64,000 nucleotides of DNA from Bugula neritina (GCA_964035545.1 OZ037767.1:11637081-11701080), one strand, 5' to 3'; counted from the first letter of the stretch, positions 34,334 to 45,769 are shown. Translations and numbers: made by a program. Notes: generated from the sequence alone by a model not told the origin.

Positions 34334-35245
34334 TTAGACATTCGGGTGCGCCCTCTCTACAGCTCCCGGCTTGGAGGTACGGCCACCGTCTACCTGGCGG
34401 TGGACGGTGTCCCGGGAGTGGCCGGGCATAGTACAGGTACGTACTATCGGCTCTTCTCCCGTCAGGGGATGGCCAAACTTATCGACACAGGCGAGCTCCC
34501 GGCCGCCCATAAACATCGCAGATTTGCCAAAATCGATGCGACACCCGTGTCGTTGTAAGAATGGCATCCCAAGAATGGCGTCCTCTTGGAGCTGTCTGAC
34601 TATGAACCTCTCCTGGATGGTCTGGTTACGGACGCTCCCAGGGAGTTCAATGATACCGTAGAAGGGGATACACGACCCGTCTGCCAGGGTGCCATGATCG
34701 CCTTCGTACGGTCCCAACCTGCTTCGGATTTGAGCACTGAGTGTGTCGAAGAATCGACGATCCAGGAGGTTGGTGGTGCAGCCCGTATCTAACAGGAATT
34801 TGGCCGGCTTGCCGGCTATCTGTCCTGGTAAAAGCAGGCTGCTCTCGTGAGGATGTAGTGGTATCTTGGGTGACCTCATCTCCCTCGCCTTGGCGGAGGG
34901 GTTAGGTTCCTGACGACGACTGGGGACCAGCTGTCGAGGGGGTGGCGCCACGCCTTGCGGCGTTTGGGCTTTTTCCCTCGCAGACTCTGCGGTCCGTCGT
35001 TTGTCGAACCTGTTGCGGGGTGGCATTGAGAACACCGGCGGCGAGCGGCTTGTACAGCCTGCTTGCCGTCCTGGTGGCCGTTCCGCGAGGTCCCGGACGG
35101 GTGTCCGGCGTGGCGGACGCCACTGTGTCCTCCCTTGGGGTTTTATCGGCGGCCCGCCGGAGGTGGGAGCATCCGCGGGCCGTCGTAGTTTAACCCTGGT
35201 TGAAGTTGGGGACAGTGTTTCTGGAAGTGTCCTGGTCTTCCGCAC
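34334..35245 (-). CDS. Element 1 retroviral-type aspartic protease region
   Basis: The catalytic motif is FLLDTGCTTNLLDRRF and the later ILGMPFLQRHGCRIDF is the flap-following hydrophobic-Gly motif. The first 100 codons overlap the end of gag in the -1 frame, so a -1 ribosomal frameshift would join gag to pro, as in many LTR elements. It ends at TAA 34334-34336. Both catalytic signatures appear intact. Confidence 0.75.
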   Translation of the reverse strand: MRKTRTLPETLSPTSTRVKLRRPADAPTSGGPPIKPQGRTQWRPPRRTPVRDLAERPPGRQAGCTSRSPPVFSMPPRNRFDKRRTAESAREKAQTPQGVAPPPRQLVPSRRQEPNPSAKAREMRSPKIPLHPHESSLLLPGQIAGKPAKFLLDTGCTTNLLDRRFFDTLSAQIRSRLGPYEGDHGTLADGSCIPFYGIIELPGSVRNQTIQERFIVRQLQEDAILGMPFLQRHGCRIDFGKSAMFMGGRELACVDKFGHPLTGEEPIVRTCTMPGHSRDTVHRQVDGGRTSKPGAVERAHPNV

Positions 35246-36078
35246 TCCCAGCAGGACGGGTGTCCTCTACCAGGCGACTGCACCGGTGGCCCGTCAAGCT
35301 CACGGGTAGTGTCTAGCTGGCTTAGAGGGGCCAAGGCGGAGACCAGTTCGGCTAGCATGTCGGTCATTTGTGCGACCTTCGATGCCACCGTCATCTGCGT
35401 CACCTTGGCCACCGCTGGAGTTTCCGCGTTAGAAGCGGTAGGAGCAGCGGAGAGCTCCATGTCCACCTGACGAGAAGTCACACGGTTCCGGTGCAGCTGA
35501 CTGGCCAGAAGGTAAGCTTCCCCTTCTGCAAGCGCACCTTCGACCGTGGTGACTCCCCTCGCCAGGAGTTGGTGATGGAGTCTCAAGTCGTTGATGGATT
35601 GCACGAAGGCATCATAAGTGTACCTCTCACGGTTTACTTGCGGCAGATCGCGGAACGCGATCTGCGCCAGCCTCATTACCGTGGTAGCGTGCTCTTGTAG
35701 CGGCGTGTGAGGGTCACGCCGCAGTCTTTGGAGACGGGCCCGCGCATCTACAGCGGAGATACCAAAACGGGCCCGCAGGGAAGCAAAGATCCCGTCGATG
35801 TCTGGTCCCACTCCGTATGGCTTGGCTTTGTCTGACAGCGCCATCCGGAGCTTGAGCAATGCTATTCGGGGTGGCCACTGTGCAACCTCCATTACATCTT
35901 GGAATTCCTGAACGAATTGCTCCACCGGCTCCTCACCTGAGAAGGTGGGCACCCTCAGCCGGTACTTCTCTTCATAACATTCCCTATGCACTCGCACTTC
36001 TGGTTCTATAGGTATAGCAACGTTATCTTCCTCACCTTCATTCCTCCGAATGGGTAGCTCCGTGCCTCTTTCTGTCAT
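35143..36078 (-). CDS. Element 1 gag (capsid/nucleocapsid)
   Basis: 311 codons from an ATG 35 nt inside the 5' LTR. It contains a gypsy-type capsid region (PTFSGEEPVEQFVQEFQDVM, RLQRLRRDPHTPLQEHATTV) and a C-terminal CCHC zinc knuckle (CWECGRPGHFQKHC). It is intact and open. It packages element RNA into particles, so this copy could supply or share particles even without its own polymerase. Confidence 0.8.
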   Translation of the reverse strand: MTERGTELPIRRNEGEEDNVAIPIEPEVRVHRECYEEKYRLRVPTFSGEEPVEQFVQEFQDVMEVAQWPPRIALLKLRMALSDKAKPYGVGPDIDGIFASLRARFGISAVDARARLQRLRRDPHTPLQEHATTVMRLAQIAFRDLPQVNRERYTYDAFVQSINDLRLHHQLLARGVTTVEGALAEGEAYLLASQLHRNRVTSRQVDMELSAAPTASNAETPAVAKVTQMTVASKVAQMTDMLAELVSALAPLSQLDTTRELDGPPVQSPGRGHPSCWECGRPGHFQKHCPQLQPGLNYDGPRMLPPPAGRR

Positions 36079-36093
36079 CTTGATATACGCGAA

Positions 36094-36111
36094 ATCCCAC
36101 CGCTGCCACCA
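36094..36111 (-). promoter_or_regulatory. Primer-binding site, complementary to tRNA-Leu 3' end
   Basis: The + strand reads ATCCCACCGCTGCCACCA, which is the 3' end of a eukaryotic tRNA-Leu (AAG/TAG type) including CCA. It lies one base from the 5' LTR (36113). Its complement on the element's sense strand primes minus-strand DNA synthesis. Confidence 0.75.
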
Positions 36112-36112
36112 C

Positions 36113-36458
36113 TGTTGTGAGTTTTAGCACAATTATCAAGCGTGGATTGCCTGCGTATTTAATGTCAATTTAACTAGCAACTACTAATAGAGCTTGCGTA
36201 CGATAACCTTTATTTAACTCGATAGACATAGTTATAACATCACATCAGAATACCACAATACATCAATCAATTATAAACACATGTTACTACTACGAGTCCC
36301 TGCTCTCAACAACACATGGTTTCTGCTAGCTAACCCGCGCACAGTCACTTGACCGGAACCTTGCCTTCCAGTCCCTCTGATTGGATAGTAGAACATAGTT
36401 ATAAGTATTCCATACAAGAGGGGACGACCCCATTATTATACTACGTAATCCCATTACA
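36113..36458 (-). repeat. 5' LTR of element 1
   Basis: 346 bp, pair of 31262-31607, followed by the AAGT target duplication at 36459-36462. Confidence 0.92.
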
Positions 36459-36466
36459 AAGTATAA

Positions 36467-36885
36467 TGTGTGGATCTACTTATTCAAGCTACTTCACCAG
36501 GTTTATCACGATTATACAGAGTTTATTATTTATGAAAGATACAGCAAATAAAACTACTACACTAATTTACACTCTTACATAATACAGAGCAATCTATGCA
36601 CTACTACTCAATAACAAGTCCCAAGCTGCTCTGCCCGGCTAGCTGCCTAGCGTGCTTCCAGTATACGTAGATAGCTCCGCCTAGTACTAATTAGTAGTCA
36701 CTCTCGATTGGCTAGCACTAGTGGTACCATGTCGACTAGGCAAGATGTTGTCGACTAGGCAAGATGTTGTCGACTAGGCAAGATGCTGGCGGCCTCCACA
36801 GTTGGCCACCACAATAGCATGACATAGAGTCGACCCTTTCGATATACTCATAGGTTAACTAATTGCATTATTAAAATCCACTACA
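36467..36885 (-). repeat. Putative 3' LTR of element 2
   Basis: On the - strand it would run from TGTAGTGGATTTTAATAATG to ...AGATCCACACA (TG...CA), with a purine-rich tract (AGGTGTGGAGAG, 36886-36897) just upstream. It contains three tandem copies of GTCGACTAGGCAAGATGTT (36731-36785). The partner LTR is absent, so this rests on position and termini only. Confidence 0.45.
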
Positions 36886-38590
36886 CTCTCCACACCTATC
36901 GAAAGGTACACTTTATGATTTAATACAGACATTGGAAAATTACTAATAATACAGAAAAATAAAAAAAGATACATGACAGTATAATAGAAAATATATATAC
37001 ATAAATGTGTACGCACTACTTAAATGACAATATGATGTGGTACCAGCCTATTTACTTCACGATACCAGTCCACGAGTCAGGTAGTTTATTATTCTCCACA
37101 AGGTCGTACCAACGGTCCTTGTATACCTTGTAAGAAGAACTGGAATGGACACTCGTCCAGTCAGAGTCAAGCACGCGTCTCGCCGACGCCGGTGATCCAG
37201 AAGAATCAAGCATGGCAAAGGAAAATTCCCCTAAGGAAAAGGGAGGGGATCGTCACCATATCCTTCCTTGTATTGTGATGTCGCACACCAGCAGTCCATG
37301 CTGATAAGTAGGCCCAAGACCCCGACAGGGGAAGAAGCGCCAGCAGTTTACGCTAATTAGTCAGTCAAATACCGAAAGGGGAAGAAAGCGAAGGGGGGGG
37401 TATAGAGTTCGTCCTCAGACTATTTCTTCTTTCTTTTATTGAAGTGGGAAGGGGGGCACCATCTGCCACGACAGCCACCCGATCTGCTGTGATGACTACA
37501 GGAATCAAGTGAACGACGACAGGAGGAAAATGAGAGGTGACTGCGTGACAGTGGTGCCAGGAGAAGAAAGTGCCCGCTCTTCATTAAAGTCTCACCTGCA
37601 ACAGAATACCAGAATCTGTTGTAGGGGTTTTCACCCGGTCAGTACGACACCGACGACCAAGTTACACAGTCTATCAACCCACTGATTATCTAAATCATAC
37701 GGGCGACTGTCTTACTACACGTCGTCAGTGAAATCATCTGACTAGAAAACCAACTTCATCGTTATGATAAAGCGAGACTGATTTTATAGCTACTAGAATT
37801 CTACTTAAATAATAGAATTATGCTAGTAGACTTACCATAAGACAGCCTTGACGCCAGTCTACTGTCCACTTAGGCTTGTATTATTGCCATCCTGCCAAGT
37901 ATGTGCTCGCATTATGACAGTTAACATTGAAAAGAACGCTCTGCACAGTGAAAGTGATTAGGGTCATTTTACCTAATTTGGTACACACTGGATATCTTCA
38001 GTTTTTGGCTATTTTTCACAATTCCGTTGGTAATGAACATGGTCTTTTGGCCAAAACTAGTAAAACACCAATAAATACACCTAAATAATCAAAGTTCTTT
38101 TCAATTTTGCTTCATTCCTCATGTTTTTCCCTAATTATTCAGCTAGTTTTGGTTACGGACCGTTACGGTTTTTTCGTAACAGTCGCACATATAGAATATT
38201 AAGTGCATATGACAATGACCTGTGCTTTAATGTTGGGGAATCCCCTCCCAGCCTTTGCTGTTATGCGTAGTTAGAACCAGCACATAAAAATACCATGTAT
38301 AGTAAATTTCAATTGATTTTGGGCAAACTTTAATGTTAAGTCATAAGTTGCTGGTGTGTACTAAATGAAGTAAACTGACTCATTACATAATCTCCGTTTT
38401 CACTAGCGAGCTGGCTTCGCTCTTTTCTATGTCCCCCGGTGGCGTTATTATATTACATATTTACGCCACTGAGTATACAATTCCCAGTTGTGTTCCCTCA
38501 CATTTCAGGATCTCAACTCTCAATTGCTGGTGTGTCCTCGCTGGTGTTATTATATTATAATATATAAATTTACACCATCGAGTCGACAGC
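36886..38590 (-). other. Element 2 non-coding stretch between pol and 3' LTR
   Basis: No open frame is supported in 1.7 kb, so the extra ORF of element 1 has no visible partner here. A hairpin (CAACAGA...TCTGTTG) lies near 37597-37620. An imperfect tandem duplication of about 100 bp occupies 38440-38640 (both copies have GGTGTTATTATATTA-like and CAACTCTCAA sequences). Confidence 0.45.
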
Positions 38591-39284
38591 TCACAGTTGC
38601 GTTTCCTTGTATCTAAGCCTTGCAACTCTCAACTGTCCATCTCCCCAGATTTCTTTTATGATAGCTAATGGATGTTTTTCCACTGCATCACACAAGAAAT
38701 CTTTCAAATAAGATGGAGGCGCCCTCGTACGTTGACTACGCTCTAACTGTGCTGGGGGGTTTGCTACTACTGGTGACTCTACCACCACGGGTGGTGTCGC
38801 CAGTACGGGGGTCCACCAGTACGGGTGGTGCCTCCCTAGCTGCCTCTTCCTCATGAATTTGAGGAAATACCATCTCATCCGGGATGATAGGCCTGTCGGC
38901 CGGCTCCACTGGTAGTGGGGCCGGCTCGGACTAGTCTATCGGTGTGTCGGCCGCCTCCTCCTGGGGTGGAGGTGGCCGGGGCGGGTCAGTCGGCGTGTCG
39001 ACCGCTCCTTCCTGATCTGGCAGTACCTACTCTATATCTCTATATGCAAGGCCTCGCCCTCTCATGTGAGGGCGTCGCGCAGGCTCTAAGAGTGGAGGGG
39101 CCTGTCCTGCTGCATCAGGGCTCGCCCAGTATGGTTTTAACCGTGCTTCGTTCTGAACTGACACTTGTCCAGAACGTTCCACTTTATATGTGTGATTTGA
39201 CATCACCTCAATCACACAATAGGGACCCACGAACTTCGGCTGCAACTTAGCCGCCTGTCCGCGCTGCCGGCGATGACTGGTCAT
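38591..39284 (-). pseudogene. Element 2 integrase C-terminal (GPY/F) part and tail, broken
   Basis: 39284-39027 encodes KFVGPYCVIEVMSNHTYKVE and NEARLKPYW, the GPY/F module that follows gypsy integrase cores. It ends in a stop at 39027. A further frame 38878-38591 holds RTRAPPSYLKDFLCD. The upstream join is lost at the G/C run near 39310-39322. Confidence 0.6.
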
Positions 39285-42200
39285 CCAGACTCAGTCTCCC
39301 ACCTTATACAAGGGGGGGGGGGGTCATCAGAGTCACCACTCCTGACCTGCCATTGCTGCTCACGTAGCACCTCGTGAGCCGTCCTCATGCGCTTCACGAA
39401 CTCGTCCACGTAATCGTGGACGTTGCTCTCTGGGGTCGGAACATGATAGGTTACGTGCTCAGGAACCCTTGTTTCTCTCCCCAGCATGAGAAAATTAGGG
39501 GTCTCCAGTGTACTGGAGTGAGGGGTACTACGGTAAGCTCGCATAATTTGCGGCAGCACCAAGTCCCACTCTTCCTGGCTCCTACCGATAAGTAGGCTTC
39601 TCAGTGAGTCCCCTAGCATTCGGTTGTTCCGCTCCACAACCCCGTTCCATTGCGGGTGATACGGGGTTATCCGACTCTGGTTTACCCCCACGTTTTACAG
39701 AGATCGCTCATAAGTTGCGACTGAAACTGGGCGCCTTGATCAGAGTGTATCTGTTCCGGCAAGCCGAAATAACAGAACACCTGCTGATCCAAGACTCTGG
39801 CCACCGAGGGGGCCGACGCATCTGGAATAGCCAGTGCATCAGCCCACCGCGTGAAATGGTCAGTTAATACCAGTATCCAGTTATTACCTCTCACTGTTGT
39901 GGGCATGGGGCCTACCAGATCTACAGCAACTACCTGCCACGGACGACCGGCATGGAGGCGGCGCCTCCCTGCGGTCTCAGTGGAGCGGCCATGCTTACTA
40001 GCTTGGCATACCTCACACTTCCGCACCCGGAGCCGGACATCCCGGGTCATACCGGGCCAAAACCACTGGAGTTGAAGACACCTAGTCACCCGTCCAGCTC
40101 CTGCATGAGCTTGTTTATAGGTGTCCCAGATCAACTCCCGCCTCAGAGCAGACGGACAGACTACCCTCTCTCGTTTACAGCGATTGGTGCCGGCTGCTAA
40201 CGTTATCGTCAGCAGCCCATCGCTGTTAAACCGGAGGGAGTCCCAGCAGTCACAGAAGTATTTAAACTCTGCACTTTTCACTCGCTGTTCGACCTCACTA
40301 GGCCGCCGTCCCTCCTTCTTGGCCCGGACTAGGTCAGCTACTACCCCTGGTAGCGTAGCTTGGAGCTGACACAGCTCCTTGACGTTCTTGAGCAGCATGG
40401 GGTTTGCGTGAAGGTTGTTAACAGCCTCATTAAGGGATTTGGACCAAAGTTGTCCTTCCTCCCAGCTGTATACACCCGCTTTCCCCAACTGTTGTTCAAC
40501 GTCCGAGCGAGGGGGTCCACCATCCCTACGCTCTATATTTTGGCATTGCTTACACCCAACTGCCTGTCGGCGGCTGAGCCCGTCGGCATTACCGTGTTTC
40601 TTACCTAGTCGGTGTTCGATCCGATAAGAAAACTCTGCCAGGATTTCCAGCCAGCGCGCCACTTGGCGTGATGGTTCAGCCCGTCGACACAGCCATATCA
40701 AAGACGCATGATCCGTCCGTAGTCGGAACGTACGCCCATACGGATGTGGTCTAAAGTGTTTGACCGCCTTGACTACTGCCAGGAGCTCTCTCCTGGTTGT
40801 ACAGTAGTTCTTCTCAGGCGCCGACAGGGCTTTACTATAGTAAGCCACCACCACCTCGCGACCATCTTGGGCCTGAGACAGCACAGCCCCCACATTGTGG
40901 TTACTGGCATCAGTATCCAAAATGTACTCTTTCGCCGGATCAGGATACGCCAAGATGGGTGCTTCCACCAGGCGATCCTTCAGGTGGTCAAATGCCTTCT
41001 GCTCGGCCTGTGTCCACTGCCATCGCACCCCCTTTGCTGTCAGCCGATTCAATGGCTGTGCAATTCCTGCGAAGCTCGGTATGTACTGACGATAGTACCC
41101 TACCAGTCCCAGGAATGCCCGCAATTCAGGGAGGTCCACAGGAACAGCCCAGTCCCTCATGGCCCGTACCTTCTCGGGGTCGGTGGCGACCCCGTCTCGA
41201 CCAACAACATAGCCCGCGTACTTAACCTCGCGCTGCAGTAACGCACACTTAGAGGGCTTGAGCTTCAGACCAGCAGCTCGAAGTCTGTCAAACATCTCTC
41301 TTAGCCGACTGACATGAGTGTCGAAGTCGGGGGAGATGACAATGACAACATCGAGATATATGAGCAAGGTCTTCCAGTGCAGCCCACTCAGGACCTGCTC
41401 CATGAGTCGCTGGAAGGTGGCAGGTGCAGACGAAAGTCCGATTGGCAACACCTTCCATTTCCAGAGCCCATCCCGCGTAATAAACACGGCCTTGTCCTGC
41501 GCTTCAGGATTCAGGGGCACCTGCCAATACCCGCTTAACAAGTCCAACGTGCTAAAGAACTTGCTACCAGCTAAGGCGTCTAGCGACTCGTCGATCCTAG
41601 GAAGAGGATAAGCGTCCTGGATGGTCAGGCTGTTCAGCCTGCGATAATCAACGCAAAACTTCCAGCTCCCATCCTTTTTCCGAACCAGGACAACTGGAGA
41701 ACTCCAGGCCCCATGACCTGGCTCAATCAGGTCCCGGTTCAGAAGGTCTTGCACCTGTCGGCTCACTTCCCTTTCCTTCTCAGGACCTAACCGGCGGATC
41801 GGCTGCCGGATAGGCACCGTCCCCGCCGCCAGGGGTATTTCATGACAGACAGCCTCAGTCAGACCCATGTCATGATCGCCGCAGCTGAACACGTTTTTGT
41901 ACTCAGAAAGTAGCTGCGCCATTACCAGGCATTCCCGCTTACTCTCACAGCCATCACAGGCATCCCCGTACAACTCTGCTACGTGTTCAGGTACCGGCCC
42001 CCTGTCGTCCCTAGTGGGTATCCTACGGGCTTCGTCCGGCGTTTCCAGCGCGGGCCCAACATCCTCCTCCTGCATGGAGTGGAACTCTCCCACTAGTGAC
42101 CCAGCCGGCAATTCTACCGGCTCCGTGAAAGGATTCATGCACTGGACCAGGAACTCCCCCCGCTCATCCAGTCTATTCAGACTGTTAGCGAGCTGGACGC

Positions 42201-42324
42201 CCCCCAGTGCACCTTCCACCACTCCTAAGTCGGATATTTCCCTACAGTTCACTCTGCAGCAAACTGTAGCCCGAGAGCGCCCAGGTACAGTACAACGCTG
42301 CACCACCTGCACTCCCCCCACCAA
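39281..42324 (-). pseudogene. Element 2 reverse transcriptase, RNase H and integrase, inactivated
   Basis: 42324-39682 is open for 880 codons. Order: RT (HGAWSSPVVLVRKKDGSWKF, DYRRLNSL), RT active site reading YLDV instead of YLDD (41347-41358), RNase H (ILDTDASNHNVGAVLSQ, RTDHASL), integrase zinc-binding region (QAHAGAGRV...CEVCQASKHGR) and core (VAVDLVGPMP, HSDQGAQFQ). A frameshift at about 39685-39690, beside a C run, moves the rest (TPYHPQWNGVVERNNRMLGD, with the core Glu) into 39691-39281. The changed RT aspartate and the frameshift each should abolish function. Confidence 0.85.
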
Positions 42325-42327
42325 GGG

Positions 42328-42651
42328 TCAGCCAAATCGGTCGACACAGGCCAGCTCACGCCCGGCCATCACCACTGCCGACTTGTTAAAGTCGATGTGG
42401 CACCTGTGTCGTTTCAGAAATGGCATGCCCAAGATGGCATCCTCCTTGAGTTGACTGACGATGAAGGTCTTGCTGATCACCTGATCACGGACTCTACCAG
42501 TCAACTCTATTACCCCATAGAAAGGAATACACGACCCGTCCGCCAACGTACCGTGCTCCCCTTCATATGGTTCTAGGCTAGCCCTGTCCCTGGCACTGAG
42601 TGTGTCAAACAGACGCCGGCTCAGAAGATTTGTGGTACACCCAGTGTCCAA
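42328..42651 (-). pseudogene. Element 2 protease, bounded by in-frame TGA codons
   Basis: The catalytic LLDTGCTTNLLSRRLF and the ILGMPFLKRHRCHIDF motif are present. The frame is continuous with the linker upstream (stop TGA near 42703) and with RT downstream (TGA 42328-42330). Element 1 has sense codons at both places, so the stops look like decay and not programmed read-through. Confidence 0.7.
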
Positions 42652-42702
42652 TAGGAAGGTGACAGCTTTTCCGGCAAGCTTGCCGGGGAGGAAATAGCTG
42701 CT

Positions 42703-43050
42703 TCAATATGGCTGGGCGCTCACTGAGCGGTTCGTCTCTTGAGGCGACACCTCATGTGCATGGAGTTGGGGATGCACCTGTGCTTTTCGGTCGCGAGGGG
42801 GTTGTCGACGTTGCGTGGGCAAGCCGGTTACACCTCGGTCTTGCTCACACACGGGCGGCCGAGTGAATGCTCGGTCTGGCGCTCGTGTGGGCAACCGAGG
42901 GAAATCCCTGTTTCGCTCCCACTCGTACACTCCCTCATCAGGCAAACCTTCAAAGCGGTTTTTGAGTACCCAAGCCGGAGGTTTTGGCGGGCCTTGCGGC
43001 CTACTAACTCTCCTTGGGGCTTGCCACTCTAGCGAAGGCGGCCTCATCAC
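42703..43050 (-). pseudogene. Element 2 gag/pol linker fragment
   Basis: Pro/Arg-rich (SRPQGPPKPPAWVLKNRFEG) with no zinc knuckle. It leads in frame, through a TGA, into the protease. The gag core that should precede it is gone. Confidence 0.5.
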
Positions 43051-43202
43051 CCGGTGGGGTTTGGGCCTTAGCCTTTTCCTTGGAGGGTTAACCCGGGGCC
43101 CACGGTTGGCGTTTAAAATGCAGTCTGCAGTAACTATTGTAACTTAATTGTGTAATGATTCATAAAGTTTTGGAATAGAGTAGTTTGAAAAATGCTGATG
43201 CT

Positions 43203-43259
43203 GTGGCCCCCCCAGCTCCAACTGAAATTTACAATGTGGCCCTCGCTTGGACACCCCTG
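43203..43259 (-). mobile_element. hAT-type transposon end fragment
   Basis: On the - strand it begins CAGGGGTGTCCAAGCGAGGG and continues with GCCACATTG, a layout common at hAT/Charlie-like termini. The other end and an 8-bp duplication were not found. It may be a remnant only. Confidence 0.4.
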
Positions 43260-43530
43260 CAGTAATACATCAACTTCTAAACCTGCCCATGCTCATAGAG
43301 CTATCATCTGCACAGAGTTAGCTTATATTACTAATACTTTCCTTCTTTCTTATATTATCATTATAGGCCTAGGTTTCAAGTTAGTACTTAAGTTAAATGG
43401 TTTCATTTAAAAAGATGTCTAAAAGCACAGCAGATAAGGTTACACTGTACTGTTTGTATTTTCTGCTATGCCTTTGTTACCTGTGCCATTTTTACCTAAA
43501 GTTGCATGCACTATATGCATTCTACTTTAG

Positions 43531-45769
43531 TCCTACAATATGGCTGCCGATGCAAAGAGTCAGAGACGAAGTGTAACCTTGGAACATGTACTTGTAGTAC
43601 AGGATATTACCGTGTGTCATCAGGTGGCGTCTGTAAGCCAGGTAAAATATGATGTACAAAAGGGCACCTGCATGTATCATGATGATTAGGTTTTGTTAAA
43701 TTTAATTTAATTGTCATTTCACCTTCTTGATCACTTATTACTTGATCACGTGTGTGTGTGCATGGGTGCGTGTGTGCGCGGGTGTGTGCGGGTGCGTGTG
43801 TGTGTGTGTTGAAAGAATAAACATTTAGTAGCAACTTATATATCTAGAACAGTTTGACTAGAAAAGTTTGTACTTTAAAAACGTTAAAATCTGAAAATGC
43901 AGCAGTGTTACATCCCAAATTGCAGTAGTAATTGTTTGTAAAACATTGTTTCTACATGCAACTCGTTGTAGCAATGGGGAGCAAATGTTTATCGACATCA
44001 GAGTGTAGACTGAGGAATCTGAACAACAGTGTATGTAGAAGGGGAAGGTGCTCTTGCTCCCATGGATATTTCTACCCTGGTGGCGTCTACAGAACCGATT
44101 GCTTTCAGGGTATTTCATCTCTTGGAATTTCATGGAATACATCAAATATTTTTATTTTTTGCTCCCTTGATAAATTATGCATCAACCATTATTGTTTTAT
44201 TAGGCTTTCACGGCTTTAAGTTCATAAATGACACATACACATATATATATGTTTGTGTGTACATATGTATGTATGTACATATGTAAATATGTATGTATGC
44301 ATGCATGTATGTGCATTTGATTCATATATTTTCTAATAGTTTATTTATATCAGTTTCATTGTTGACTATTTTAACTTATTCATTTTGAAATTAAATACAT
44401 AAGTTATTTTCAATCGGTTGGTTTTCCATGTTGTCATAGCAGAATACCTCTGGTCTTCCTTTTCATTACCCACCAACAGTGTTGCTAGTACCAGTAACTC
44501 AACAATTTTCTTTCAGCACTTGCAAGTACCTGCAAGCACAGCTCTGAGTGTCACCTGCTTTTTCCTCACTCTGTCTGCTCAGAAGGCAGATGTGTATGCA
44601 TGACCGGTTTCTATTTTTTCAACCATACATTAAGCTGCCTACCTGGTATGGACTCTTTCCTATTTTCAGTAATAGTTATAGTTAGTGTGAACAGTGATCA
44701 GAAACAGTTGTTAATAACAGACATTAGTTAGTAATTAGTTACAGTTAGTATTTACAGTCATTAGTAAAAGTAATTGGTTACAGTCATCAGTTACAGTCAT
44801 CCAAAACATATTTCTAACAGCTTCTAATGACAGTTATTAGTGACTTTCACATAGCTAGTATGTTAAATCTAGTTAGGTTTAGAATTAAATAAATCGTTGA
44901 AAATGTTCAAGTCAAGCTGTAAACATTTGTTTCTCATTTTCTGCCACAGTTATTTTCCCAAGGTGTTTTTATTATTGTTTTTACATTTTCACTTCCCTTG
45001 CCTTCTTTACATAGATAAACTTGCAATGATGGAGTTAATGGTGCTACGAAAACGTCATCATAATTATTATTGTCATTATGTACCATCTGATATTAGTTTT
45101 GTTTATCTATGTTCTCATGCCTCCACTTAAATACATACAATTACTAGTATTTTAGTTCTGGGGAGTCTTTGTGCCGGACATACAGACTGTATGGAAAGAG
45201 GAGGAGACAATCACAAATGTTCAGAAGGATTTTGTACATGTGATGATGACTCATACTTTGCTCCTCCTACTTCCTGTTTACTCGGTAAAGTCTTTCAACC
45301 TAAAATGTTATTCTCTCAGTCTAATTGAAATAGTTTGGAGTTGTCTTTCCTATAACTAGTCGCAGAGTAAAGTATTATGCTGTATGCTAGATGGTAGCAA
45401 AAGAGTTTTACATGAAAATATAGCTCTTTCCAATCTGTACCTTGACCTCTACCAGTGGTCTGCTCTCATTTCTATTAATGGTTGTAGTTAGAGAACGGTT
45501 GTGTAAAGTACATGCAGACTGCACCGTGCTGAGTCATACACACATCTGTAACACAAGGGGGAATAACCGCTGTTACAGTAAGTCTTGGAGCAGTTTGCAG
45601 TGTCATACAGTATACTATAGTATACAGTATATTAGTCTGCAGCTTACCCGGAAGTTGTCTTCTTTAGAACCTTGCGAGTCTGTAATCTGTGAGAACAGAG
45701 GGGTGTGTCAACCAAACACGGAGACCTCATTCAAAGATTACCACTGTGACTGCACACCTGATTACGCAG
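43531..45769 (+). other. Six cysteine-rich / EGF-like exons of the mosaic protein
   Basis: Each exon is phase 1-1 and holds one Cys-rich unit. Examples are CRCKESETKC...TCTCSTGYY, KCLSTSECR...RCSCSHGYFYPGG, TCKHSSEC...RCVCMTGFYF, LCAGHTDC...FCTCDDDSYF and a canonical EGF at 45668-45769 (CESVICENRGVCQ...HCDCTPDYAG). Symmetric phase-1 exons are typical of shuffled extracellular modules. The introns hold a TG/CA-rich patch (43740-43812), ATGTATGT runs (44250-44310) and little else. Confidence 0.7.

Larger units (their letters stand above)
31262..36458 (-). mobile_element. Non-autonomous Ty3/gypsy-like LTR retrotransposon (element 1)
   Basis: The 346-bp LTRs differ at one site that I noticed (CTTCCGGTCC against CTTCCAGTCC) and run TG...CA. 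The flanking 4-bp duplication is AAGT (31258-31261 and 36459-36462). In element order (- strand): 5' LTR 36458-36113, primer site complementary to tRNA-Leu, gag 36078-35143, protease 35245-34334, an open frame 34288-32945 with a remnant of the integrase zinc-binding region, an extra zinc-finger ORF 32786-32073, a purine tract, and 3' LTR 31607-31262. Reverse transcriptase, RNase H and the integrase catalytic core are missing, so it cannot move on its own. It is more GC-rich than its surroundings, as expected for a recent arrival. Confidence 0.9.
36467..43095 (-). mobile_element. Decayed Ty3/gypsy-like LTR retrotransposon (element 2), 5'-truncated
   Basis: In element order (- strand): gag/pol linker 43050-42703, protease 42651-42328, RT/RNase H/integrase 42324-39682, integrase continuation 39691-39281 (frameshifted), GPY-type C-terminal part 39284-39027, tail 38878-38591, 1.7 kb non-coding, putative 3' LTR 36885-36467. 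The gag core and 5' LTR are missing past about 43095. Lesions are listed under the parts. Protein similarity to element 1 is clear in the protease and the zinc-binding integrase region. Element 1 lies four bases from its putative LTR, so the two are adjacent, not nested. Confidence 0.8.

Noticed and set aside
33171-35309. Several + strand frames of 60-167 codons inside element 1
   Set aside because: GC-rich shadows of gag, protease and pol on the - strand.
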